From Leidyana gryllorum EB-2025a (taxonomy: Eukaryota > Apicomplexa): 64,000 nt of DNA. Location: assembly GCA_048772705.1 (NCBI GenBank), contig JBLWGC010000104.1, positions 1 through 64,000 of the forward strand. The letters run 5' to 3'. Shown one piece after another: positions 55,902 through 64,000 of this stretch (position 1 is its first letter; the number at the start of each line of letters is the position of its first letter). The position numbers and the translations under genes are program-made. The notes under the pieces are model-generated. The model worked only from the letters and a program-made list of their open reading frames with translations, was not told the origin of the DNA and did not search any database.

Positions 55902-58574
55902 ATGTCTTTGGGTGACTGGGAAGGCCCATCCCAGCAGCGGAAGAGGCCAGCAACCAATCAAAACGATCAGCTTCTGGTGAGGGGCTGGTTTTGGTGACGG
56001 TGAAAAGGCATTCAATCCAGGAGCCGTTGATACAACAAGGGGGAGGGGTAGGACGACGAAGCTCTGGTCACCGGCATCCGGGCCAAGTAGTCTCTGAACC
56101 TCACTCTCACGGTGGCTACTCGAGTCCGAGCGCTTCCGACAAACCTCGTGCAGATGGCCTTGGTGGTGTTCGGCATGCGCGTTCCACTAACAAGTTGCCC
56201 TCCCTGTTGACCCGGAAGTCTGATCAGAGCCGACGCTCAGAAGCCAATTCTGTCCGGTCCCACGACGACTCGAGTTCATCAAGTAAAGTGAGAGCTGAGA
56301 GTCTTTCCTTTGTGATCGATCACTCTTCCTGGCCGTCAGTATCGGCAGGTCCGCCGGAAAGCAATTCCTCACAGAGTCCCTGTGCTGAACCCTGATGATC
56401 TGATTGGAGGCTGTGAGGATGACGAGACGCCTGTTGATCATCAGCATGGCACCGATCTGCCTCTCCATGCCATGATGGGCCCTGGAGGACAGGCAACTGG
56501 AGGAGCGGCCACGGGAGCTTCGCGCAAAGCGAGTCGCTTCCCTGATCCCCGTCGTCTGCCGCGTGGTCTCTCCTTCGCCGCCGTAGATAGAGGTCACGTC
56601 TCCTTCAACCCTGCCTTTACGATCCGACACAAATGGTTGGCATTTAGCCACAAATTCGACTTTTGGTTCCGGGACCGGTTTCATGTACTCCTCAGCCTCT
56701 CTTTCAAATCACTGGTATGTGTACTCGTACTCGCAGAGTTCCTATGGGCCGCCACCCTCGCCATCATCCTGGGAATCGTCACACGAGGCGACGTCGAACA
56801 TTGCCTCGGAGGCTTCGTCACTCATTGGATCCATTACTATTACTTTACCGTCGAAACGATGTTCACTGTCGGCTTTGGAGAACCTCGCTACCCATCCTGC
56901 ACTGCCGCTAATCTGTGAGCACTTTCCGTCCCCGCGTTCGTCATCCTCAAACAAATCGCCCCTTCTACAGATTCGTGAGCTTCGCCGTCATGTTGACCAA
57001 CGTACTCCACGGAACGCTTATCGGCTTGGTGTTCTCCAAGTTCAGCTCGGGTACCGGACGTCGCTGGGCGATCGCTTTCTCCCCTGAGCTCTGCGGAGCT
57101 GTGGTGGGCAACGCCTTGATGGAGTGCCCGCCCACCCATGAGACCCTCCAACAACAGCCCCGGCCTGAAGAGGTGACGGAGAACCCCACCTTTTGTGCAC
57201 CTGCAAACACAACGGATGGTTTGGGGGATGAGGAGTCTTCAATTTCCAGACTCCACGGTGTAACGGCCACTGCTCCGGCTTATCGCCGCTCGCGCCTGAT
57301 GCAATCTCGGCGAAGTGATATCGACACGCCAGAACGTCGGAGTGCCGGAACCACCTCGGAACGCCTTGTGGCAGGAGACGGGATCAGTGATATCTCTGAT
57401 GCGGGACGGAGTTTGGATGGTGGACGGATGCGTGTGCGAGAGCGACGGAACGTGCGGGGGATGTCATTCCACATGGGAGCTCCACCGCACCCGTTAACGC
57501 GTAATTATCAGCATCTATATACATCTACGGGCATCAAACGGTCGACCCTGGCCTCCCGTTACGAGAATTACATCTCTTCGGGACTCGATGCTTTTGACTC
57601 TAGCTTCCCGGTAGCCCAAAACAAGACCGCATCGGCCAGAAGTGGCCTGATGGCCTCTACCCTTACCTACTGTGTTCCCCGTCCAGGCTCGGACCTCTGC
57701 AGATCCCTCCCTACTGTATCAGCAGACGGTTTCACACAAAATCCTGCAGCACCTCCGGCCACGGACAATCCACCTGCTCCCCATCCTCGCACCCCCACTC
57801 CAGAGCGGCTCGATGACTTTGAGAAGCCCAGTATCGGCTTCTCTCTCAGTTTTCGGTTGATGAATCTAACAGATTCATCCTTCTTCGATCCCAAAATCTC
57901 GATTTTCCTCTTGGTGCGTGTGCTAAGCGCAGTTGTAAGAATGCCGCCCGCAGCTCCATGATCAGTTCGATCTCACTATCACCCAAATCCTCCGCTACCA
58001 CACCGATGTCCCATTAGAATTCCTGGAGCTACCAGTGACTGTAACAGTAAGATCGGGATCTGCCGCCATCTCATTACAAGTCTATCGTATGGCAGGTAGA
58101 CAGCAGAGATCCCGAGAGCCCTTTGAGCAGCGTATCTTTGCCCGATCTGGTCCGTAACGGGCACTTGTATGAATTCATGGTAAGCACACGTGTGTGTGCG
58201 ATCGAAATACACACATACATACTATAGGTGTTGCTTACGTTCGTTGATAACCAGTCAAGTCGCACGATAGAGTTGCGGAAAAGGTGAGCAGCCCCCCAAA
58301 TAGAGGGTGATGGCAAGAATTCATGCAGCTGGAGACTGAATTGTGTAACTTGGGGTAAAAGCTTCCGAGGTATCGTGAAGCGAGAGAGGCCTGGTGCGTA
58401 TGAAATTGACGTGGAGGCGTTGGATAGTCGAATGGTAAGCCTATCTGTCACATTGATTGAACAAGCATCCGTTTGAAGGTGTTGGTGGATCCGTTGAACA
58501 AAGCTTTCGTTGGGGCGGTTCGTAACGATCTGCAACAAGCGTCGAACGTGAATATAGGGATTGGGGGATTTTGA
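55902..58574 (+). CDS. Inward-rectifier (Kir-type) potassium channel
   Basis: Nine exons. A disordered Ser/Arg-rich N-terminus (MSLGDWEGPSQQRKRPATNQ) leads to the slide helix and first membrane helix (SFKSLVCVLVLAEFLWAATL). The pore has TVETMFTVGFGEPRYPSC, i.e. the K+ filter T-V-G-F-G followed by the Kir-type Cys. The second membrane helix is SFAVMLTNVLHGTLIGLVFS then KFSSGTGRRWAIAFSPELCG (Kir KxSxP..RA..I.FS pattern). A disordered insertion of about 230 residues splits the cytosolic domain before GFSLSFRLMNLTDSSFFD. The remaining Kir C-domain follows over six short exons: ILRYHTDVPLEF, IVWQVDSRDPESPLSSVSLP, VLLTFVDNQSSRTIELRKR, SWRLNCVTWGKSFRGIV, and GAYEIDVEALDSRM. Six of the eight introns are about 34-60 nt. 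This domain order is diagnostic; I am not aware of a described Kir channel in apicomplexans. Confidence 0.88.
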
Positions 58575-58595
58575 GGTTTTTTGGGGCGGTGCTCA

Positions 58596-59421
58596 ATGGA
58601 GTTCAGCCGCATAGTGAGACTTAATGTCAAGCGGCTGGTGACTATGGTCGAGAATGTGCCTGAACAGCGTCAGAGATATGGGTAGGTCGAATAGTGGTTG
58701 ATACTGAAAGGTTTGAACAGGCGGAGAGCTGTGTTTGAGGCAGCACTTGAGCCTGGAGAGAAGCATTTAGCTAAATTTGGCAATTCAATGATCTGTCACG
58801 GCTGTGGAACGCTAAATCGTCCAGCTCAGTCGAACACTCAATATATAAAACCTTCTGTCGCTCTCAGCGATCGGGAGAAGGCGAAGCTACACCGACTTCG
58901 CCGTAAAGACAGGACAGTAAATGCATTGGTAAGTCAGACTCTCTAACTGTCTCTTATCCGACCTTCAGCGGGTTGTGGAATGCAAGCCTTGCGGATACAA
59001 GGAGCTAACCGGGGCTTCAGTGACGAAGAGTGTCGCTCGAAAGGTGTCAAAGCGGCGTAAACGGGGAGTACACCGAGACGTCACAACCGGTCAACACGCG
59101 TCGACACTACCCACCTCGTCCTCCGCCGTACCCACAACCGAATTCCTACATAAAGATGCAGGACTCCCCACACTGCTCGGGGACTCCATACCCGCTTCAC
59201 CTCCGAACCCTGCTCAACACGAGCTGTCGCCATCCAATCTCTCACCAGCCCCACCCAGAGATCGCGAGGATGATACACTCTTCAGAATCAGCCTCACACC
59301 TGGAGCCGAACTCCCACCCCCCCCACCACCCATACCCTCTAAAGTACGACGCAAACCAAGACGGCTAGAACAATGTGCGGAGAAACCGAGCAACAAGAGA
59401 TTGCGGTTTTTTGATAGATAG
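58596..59421 (+). CDS. RNase P/MRP subunit Rpr2/Rpp21-like zinc-ribbon protein
   Basis: Three exons, about 250 residues. MEFSRIVRLNVKRLVTMVEN then KHLAKFGNSMICHGCGTLNR and, after an intron (GTAAGT...TTCAG), RVVECKPCGYKELTGASV: two Cys pairs (CxxC ... CxxC) forming a zinc ribbon in the Rpr2/Rpp21/SNM1 layout, preceded by a helical N-terminus. The remainder is Pro/Ser-rich low-complexity with a basic patch (VSKRRKRGVHRD) and a Pro run near 59315. Likely role: protein subunit of RNase P or MRP in tRNA/rRNA maturation. Start is 21 bp after the Kir stop on the same strand. An unrelated zinc-ribbon factor is the main alternative. Confidence 0.65.
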
Positions 59422-59527
59422 TAATTTATTGTGGGTCGATAGGTGGTGTGATACTGCCTCACTCTCTACGACCGACACTCAACCCTCTATACATAACAAA
59501 AATTTCCCCTATTAACCACACCACAAG

Positions 59528-59917
59528 ATGATGAAAGCTGACCCCCATTCCTTCCTTGCAGTGGCCCCTGCAGTGAAGGACCAGGTCAAACTAGCTATCG
59601 AACAAACTCTCGTCGATCAAACCTATGACGCACCAAAAGTCCCCGATTGGGTCGACCGAATCACTACTCGTAAGCCTCAAAGCACTCTACACAGTTTCAT
59701 TTCCCTCATCCACGCAGAGATCATAAACTATTGCACCAGTCACAGTGAAGAGCTAAAGTATATTGTTTCGGTCATCGTCCTCGAGAAGAAAAACGGCGGC
59801 TTCCATCTCTTCAGTACCTGCTTCTGGGACCAGGACAACGACGGTACCATTACAGTTCGCTGGGATAACAAGACAATGCATTGCATCGTGTCTGTTTTCG
59901 GAGTAACACTACCCTAG
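59528..59917 (+). CDS. Dynein light chain, Tctex1 (DYNLT) type
   Basis: Two exons. The conserved core is VPDWVDRITT|QIINYCTSHSEELKYIVSVI and, near the C-terminus, LFSTCFWDQDNDGTITVRWD then NKTMHCIVSVFGVTLP, an almost textbook Tctex1 signature. The 48-nt intron is in frame (so unspliced reading would add 16 residues), but it has GTAAGC...CCACGCAG and removing it restores the usual spacing. About 113 residues, the family's normal size. Role: cargo-binding light chain of cytoplasmic or axonemal dynein. Confidence 0.93.
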   Translation: MMKADPHSFLAVAPAVKDQVKLAIEQTLVDQTYDAPKVPDWVDRITTRKPQSTLHSFISLIHAEIINYCTSHSEELKYIVSVIVLEKKNGGFHLFSTCFWDQDNDGTITVRWDNKTMHCIVSVFGVTLP

Positions 59918-60156
59918 AAGCTAACTCAAGCCGCTTGAGCCTTCCATCAAAGACTATCTATAACTCGATGATGGTTGGAGTCTTCTAGAGACATTATTAC
60001 GGGGATGCGTACGCTACGCTTTTTGATCATGGTGTTGGTTCTCAGCTTCCATTGTTTGTCCTTCAAGCATTAGACAGGCAGTTGGTATGACGTACTGAGG
60101 CACAATTCATGAATAACACGAAAACATCCATTCAGCTCGCCATCCTTGTCAATCAT

Positions 60157-61194
60157 TTAAGCGCAGTTCTTTCCAGTGCAGGTGACAGTCACAGTGACCT
60201 GAGGAGGAGCAGTCTCCTGGCCGATGCAGATGTTGCCGGAGAGGAGGAGACCAGCGTCACAGATGATCTGGGGCTGGAATTGCTGGATGCAGGTGGCACC
60301 GTTGTCATAGCCCTGAGCGCAGAAGGTCTCTTCGGGGACAGTCTGCTTGGACAGGCAGTTCTGGCCTTGCATCTGGGTGCCGATGGGGCAGTCCCACTGG
60401 AAGGGAGCAGAGCGGGTGGTGAAGCAAGCCTCAACAGGGCCGCCGTTGGAGCACTTGGTGGTGGTAGGGAAGTAGTTCTTCTGCATGCAGCCGTTGCCAG
60501 TGTCAACGAAACCAGCAGGGCACTGACGCTCGGTCACGTAGGCAGCAGCCTCCTTGCGCTCGCAGGTCTGTTTGATGACGTTGACCTTGGCGTTGGTGAC
60601 GGGGACAGTCATGCCGCCCTCCTTGCCAACAAGACCACGGAGGCCAGCCATGCCGCCCTTACCCTTCTGGAGGGGAGTGCAGTCGTAGACGGTAGTTCTC
60701 CAGCAGCCACCCTTAGCCTGCTCCTCGAAACCGGGGGGGCAGAATTGGTTGGTGATGTAGGGAGCCAGGTCAACGGTGGCGCACTGAGGGCCCTCGCGAG
60801 ATCCGATCTCACAGACCTCAACAAGAGGGAGCTGCTCGGTGGCTTCACATCCGGCGAGGGTCTCGACGAAACCGGCAGGGCAGAAACGGTTGGCGGGCTG
60901 GCTCTGGGGGATGATGCACTGCTTGCCCTGTTGCTGGGTGCCAATGGGGCAGCGGGCCTGCTTGGGGGTCTCGATCACACAGACATCACCCTGGAGGACA
61001 CCTTGCTGGCAGATGGTCTGGGGGACAGCGGTGATCTGTCTCTCGCAGGTCTTGCCGTTCAAGTTGAAGCCGAGAGGACAAGAGTAGACCGGCTCAGTCT
61101 GCTGGCGAGCGGGGAAGGCCGCAGCTTTGCCACCTTGGATCCACTGCTGGGCGGCGGCGCTGCCAACGAGAGCGACAAGGAAGGTGGAGCGCAT
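60157..61194 (-). CDS. Oocyst-wall-protein-like (COWP family) secreted protein
   Basis: Single-exon, 345 residues. Signal peptide MRSTFLVALVGSAAAQQW. The mature protein is built of Cys repeats in the COWP pattern (CPxGFxLxGxxCxxxxxxP): YSCPLGFNLNGKTCERQITA, ARCPIGTQQQGKQCIIPQSQ, RFCPAGFVETLAGCEATEQL, QFCPPGFEEQAKGGCWRTTV, RQCPAGFVDTGNGCMQKNYF, WDCPIGTQMQGQNCLSKQTV, IICDAGLLLSGNICIGQETA. This family forms disulfide-linked oocyst walls in Cryptosporidium and occurs in other apicomplexans including gregarines. Strong third-position C/G codon preference suggests high expression; it also leaves a 408-codon open frame on the opposite strand. The best evidence here that the organism is an apicomplexan. 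Confidence 0.92.
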   Translation of the reverse strand: MRSTFLVALVGSAAAQQWIQGGKAAAFPARQQTEPVYSCPLGFNLNGKTCERQITAVPQTICQQGVLQGDVCVIETPKQARCPIGTQQQGKQCIIPQSQPANRFCPAGFVETLAGCEATEQLPLVEVCEIGSREGPQCATVDLAPYITNQFCPPGFEEQAKGGCWRTTVYDCTPLQKGKGGMAGLRGLVGKEGGMTVPVTNAKVNVIKQTCERKEAAAYVTERQCPAGFVDTGNGCMQKNYFPTTTKCSNGGPVEACFTTRSAPFQWDCPIGTQMQGQNCLSKQTVPEETFCAQGYDNGATCIQQFQPQIICDAGLLLSGNICIGQETAPPQVTVTVTCTGKNCA

Positions 61195-61352
61195 GTTGCG
61201 ATAACTCAATCAAAGTGGATGCGATGGAAAACTTGCCAACCCTGGGAGCTGTGCGAGTTTGTACGGAGCTTGCACCTCCGGCCGAAGTCTTCCAAGGCTT
61301 TTGGGACACAGGGTGCACCCATTCCCCGAATCTGACATCCGGGTTCCGCCGC

Positions 61353-63142
61353 CTATGGTACGCCTTTAGAAACTCCAATGAATGGTTCCGAGTCGTGCCT
61401 GACGTCTCTATCACCTTCAGCGTGATGTGTAGCTCACCAGTCGAATACCACCATGAAGGTCTTGAAAAATGGATAGCCGAGAGTCCAGGTGTTACTGGCT
61501 TCATAAGGTAACGCTAAATCAGGCTGGATTCCCATGGAACAAGGCCCGTCTGTGCGCAAAATGAGCAGGACATACCCTTCAGACTGTGTGCTGTGTGTGC
61601 TTACGCGAAAGTGATCTGAGTATGTAGTCTTCCGGGCGCATGACAAGTCTTAAGGGCGTCCTTTCACTGCAGCTGTGGCCCTTCTGGCATCCCTGTGGGG
61701 AATGTAAGTCGGCACACCCAGACACACATACCTTGAAGGTCAAGGTGATGTTAGGGAGAGCTTCAGGGACCTCACAAGAGCCGGAGGCAATGGGCCAGAG
61801 GGGCTGGCCTTGCTCAAAGAGGTCTGAGGGTAGTCTGAGGTCGTTTAACCTGAGCACTTACTTGCGGGTGCATAGGTCAGAAATGTGCCTGTGTCAAAAA
61901 TGGCTCTACCTCGAACTGAATTGATAGACTCGAGGCCTTCAATGACTGAAGAGGTACTCAGCAGCTCAGAAGCCCAATAAGCATCTTTCTGATCAACGGG
62001 CATCCATTCAATGTCGTCTTGTGTTGCAAGAGGCGAATTAATTCCTCCTGCAGTCACCAATCCCCATGGCAAACAGTAAAACATTCCTTACCCAATGATA
62101 GGTAACCACCTGTGATCACTATGGTTGAAGAGAGCCTGCGTGTGAGATTTACTGCTCACCTGTGTCATTGCTAAAGTATGCGAATTGGTTGCGTCGCCCG
62201 ATGCGTGTAAGAACTTCCTGTAGCTCAATAGCACGGAGATACTGCTGTCTGCCACCCACTTGATCTTTGACTTCGTCAATGAGAGCCTTACGGCCGGCTT
62301 CCTTCTGTTCACTTGATCTGTTTATATTTTGCGTCAAACGAGGAAGGTGGGCTCTCGTCACTCACGTAAAGCCCAATCCCATTATGCCGTCCCAACCAAG
62401 ACGCTGAAGTCGGCGAATCGACATAGATGATAAATGTTGGAGTGACTCACTGACAGAATGGGAACGTCCATTGACGTAACAAGATTGATGGTAGCGTCTA
62501 CATTAACTTCATCCCCTAAATTGACTGTGGGCGGTGAAGTTGGTGATGGGTAATTGGGTGACTGCTTACGGAGTTCTCTTCCGAGAAAAGCTTGGACGTT
62601 ACCGCTCAAGAACTGTCAAGGTAGTATGAGGTGGCGTAATCTATGCTTCGTAAGCGTACCTTAACAAAGGTTGTGATGGTGAACCCTAAGGAATCTCTCA
62701 ACAATCTTAACGTCGGAGTGGGAGAATACTGCTTGTGGTTCATGCAATCTGGTGAATGACATTGGTCTGATATGATCCAGCTATCGCTAGCTCCCGTATC
62801 GAACATGACGGGTATAGCCTGAGCATCTGGTCCAGTTCCTACGGCTGTTTGTGAGATCTGGTATAAGGACTGCGATGAGCAAATGCGGACTGACTTATGA
62901 TACTGGAGAACTGATGTGAGCACATGAATGTTGGATGAGAGTCGACAGAGGAAAAACTCACTGATGCTATGTTATCTTGCTTGCGAGCTGCACATGACGG
63001 AAGTGATGAGGTCTTTGTTTTGGTGCAAATTGAGCGTATTACCTCGTCGGAGGAGCGGGAAAGCCATGTGCATCTGTGACTGCAGCTCCAGAGCGTTGGC
63101 GGGGCCCCATAGAGGGACAAAAAGGGGTATGATGAAGCGCAT
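61353..63142 (-). CDS. Pepsin-like (A1) aspartyl protease, 13 exons
   Basis: Signal peptide MRFIIPLFVPLWGPANA at the start. Twelve introns, about 25-60 nt each, can be placed in frame; examples are ILS|RLGWDGIMGLGF and LSR|YVLLILRTDG (28 nt). First catalytic Asp: AIPVMFDTGASDSWI; flap and later regions: VNVDATINLVTSMDVPIL, GWDGIMGLGFT, NQFAYFSNDTGGYLSLGG; second Asp: RAIFDTGTFLTYAPA; then RLVMRPEDYIL, GPCSMGIQPDLALP and the C-terminal WTLGYPFFKTFMVVFDWHDS ending EPFIGVSKGVP. Both Asp-Thr-Gly motifs are present, so an active enzyme is predicted. About 420 residues, secreted or vacuolar. High intron density contrasts with single-exon neighbours. Confidence 0.88.
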
Positions 63143-63228
63143 GATTGTGCTGCACACACGTGTGTTCCAGAGGAGGTTCTTAAGTCAGGCAATATTGGGA
63201 AGCACAAAGATAGATGGAGGGGCAGCGA

Positions 63229-64000
63229 TCATAGATACTGAGTGATGTCATCTTCCTCCCTGAGTTTCACTTCAAGTTCTTTGGCGAGGCAACGCGCGTT
63301 GCCGATGACTTCAAGAAGTCTGTGGACAATGTCATCTTGGAGATGTTTCTTCTTGAAGATGGCTTTGAGGCCATTTCGAGCCCTTGTGGTATCGTTCAGA
63401 GCAGAGTCCAATTCCCTCTGAAGATCGCGCACTTCAGCGTCCCTGTCGTTGAGAAGATCTTGGAGGTCTTGGATGCGTTTGTTTTTATTCTCCTCAAGGG
63501 AGTGTAGTGCACGTGCAGATTTGTTGGCAGCATCATCCGCTTCAGCTTTGTGGTTATCGAAAGCAGCCTGCACCTCGCGGAGCAGGTTGCGATACCTGTC
63601 GCATTCCTCGTGTATGTCGCGCAAATCTGCTTCAAGTGTTTTGATTTCCTGATCGTGAGCCTGCTGATTATCCCTGGTCCGTTCTTCTGCAGCGCGGAGG
63701 AGATTATAGAGCTCATCTAAACGGCGGCTCTGTTCTTGGTTATCATGGAGAAGAGCCGATTTTTCGCGTCTAAGGGTGAGTAATTTTTCCTCGGATTCAG
63801 TTGCGAGGTTGTGTATCTGAGCATCGAGCTCCTTTTGGCGAGCATTAGCAGCTTCAAGCGCTTTGGAGACAATTGACAATTCGTCTCTTTTCGATAACAA
63901 AGATTTTGAAAGGTTATCCCTCTCGTCGGTGAGTGATGAAATTTGTTTGTCCAGATTGATCGCTTGTTCCTGAGCGTCGCTGGATATTCTCCGAAGCTCT
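63229..64000 (-). CDS. Coiled-coil protein, N-terminus beyond the window
   Basis: Continuous open frame on the minus strand running off the right end of the window, so the N-terminal part is missing. The visible roughly 257 residues are an uninterrupted coiled coil (LRRISSDAQEQAINLDKQIS; LDELYNLLRAAEERTRDNQQ; CDRYRNLLREVQAAFDNHKA) ending KELEVKLREEDDITQYL. Similar proteins are golgins, centrosomal or myosin-tail-like components. Stop TGA at 63229-63231, 86 bp upstream-side of the protease start on the same strand. Confidence 0.75.
   Translation of the reverse strand, partial: ELRRISSDAQEQAINLDKQISSLTDERDNLSKSLLSKRDELSIVSKALEAANARQKELDAQIHNLATESEEKLLTLRREKSALLHDNQEQSRRLDELYNLLRAAEERTRDNQQAHDQEIKTLEADLRDIHEECDRYRNLLREVQAAFDNHKAEADDAANKSARALHSLEENKNKRIQDLQDLLNDRDAEVRDLQRELDSALNDTTRARNGLKAIFKKKHLQDDIVHRLLEVIGNARCLAKELEVKLREEDDITQYL

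Noticed and set aside
56708-56730. A 22-nt intron in the first membrane helix of the Kir channel (GTATGT...CGCAG)
   Set aside because: Removing it would break the reading frame and the hydrophobic helix; unspliced sequence reads as a normal transmembrane segment.
57979-58538. Minus-strand frames opposite the Kir C-terminal exons
   Set aside because: The plus strand gives consecutive Kir-specific motifs across in-phase introns; the minus-strand frames show nothing recognisable.
60109-61335. A 408-codon open frame on the plus strand opposite the COWP gene
   Set aside because: It is the antisense shadow of a strongly C/G-biased Cys-repeat gene; its product is low-complexity Leu/Gly/Ala with no signal peptide or family match.
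1-64000. Transposons, LTR or virus-derived elements, tRNA or rRNA genes
   Set aside because: I looked for reverse transcriptase, integrase, transposase, capsid-like and tRNA T-loop signals on both strands and saw none that I could support.

Overview
The window is nuclear DNA of a protist with an unusually compact genome. I count 35 protein-coding genes in 64 kb (about one per 1.8 kb), on both strands, mostly split by very short GT-AG introns (typically 28-60 nt) and separated by only a few tens of bases. I see no rRNA, tRNA, CRISPR, integrase or transposon. The best lineage clue is an intact Cryptosporidium-oocyst-wall-protein-like (COWP) gene at 60157-61194. With a pepsin-like aspartyl protease, an alveolate-style KH protein and a divergent alpha-tubulin it points to an apicomplexan. 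The balanced-to-GC-rich base composition argues against Cryptosporidium itself, and the compaction suggests a gregarine-type parasite (inference, not proven).

Layout. 0.3-9.2 kb: a coiled-coil protein (-), a drug/metabolite (CRT-like) transporter (-) whose start codon lies 12 bp from that of a divergent NRF-6-type membrane acyltransferase (+), then a basic nuclear protein (-) whose stop codon overlaps the acyltransferase stop. 9.2-19 kb: exon-junction protein Y14, proteasome subunit Rpn3, an inverted pair of paralogous secreted beta-rich proteins, DEAD-box helicase Dbp10/DDX54 and spliceosome subunit SF3A1. 19-31.5 kb: a SEL1-repeat protein, the only large gene-poor stretch (22.2-23.4 kb), a Cgr1-like nucleolar protein, a 3-ketoacyl-CoA-reductase-like SDR, a small secreted glycoprotein, and a three-gene minus-strand cluster NUDIX - DDX51/Dbp6 - COG5. 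In that cluster the stop and start codons overlap (ATGA) or abut (TAAATG), and the NUDIX start codon itself overlaps that of the divergent plus-strand gene in a single CATG.

31.5-44.5 kb: alpha-tubulin, a PPPDE/DeSI-type peptidase, a KH-domain protein, a multipass membrane protein, an AT-hook-like multi-exon protein, FYV7-like rRNA processing factor, and a leucine-rich-repeat/coiled-coil protein. 44.6-55.8 kb: two large minus-strand helical-repeat genes, one a roughly 2,600-residue armadillo protein ending in a PH-like domain. 55.9-64 kb: an inward-rectifier (Kir-type) potassium channel, an RNase P Rpr2/Rpp21-like zinc-ribbon protein, a Tctex-type dynein light chain, the COWP-like protein, a 13-exon aspartyl protease, and a coiled-coil gene cut by the window end.

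Many genes are housekeeping (ribosome biogenesis: DDX54, DDX51, Cgr1, FYV7; splicing: SF3A1, Y14; proteolysis: Rpn3; Golgi: COG5). The parasite-flavoured content is COWP, the aspartyl protease, the paired secreted proteins, the ARM-PH giant and the Kir channel. Intron positions were called by eye from GT/AG, frame continuity and family similarity, so individual exon ends may shift by a few codons.
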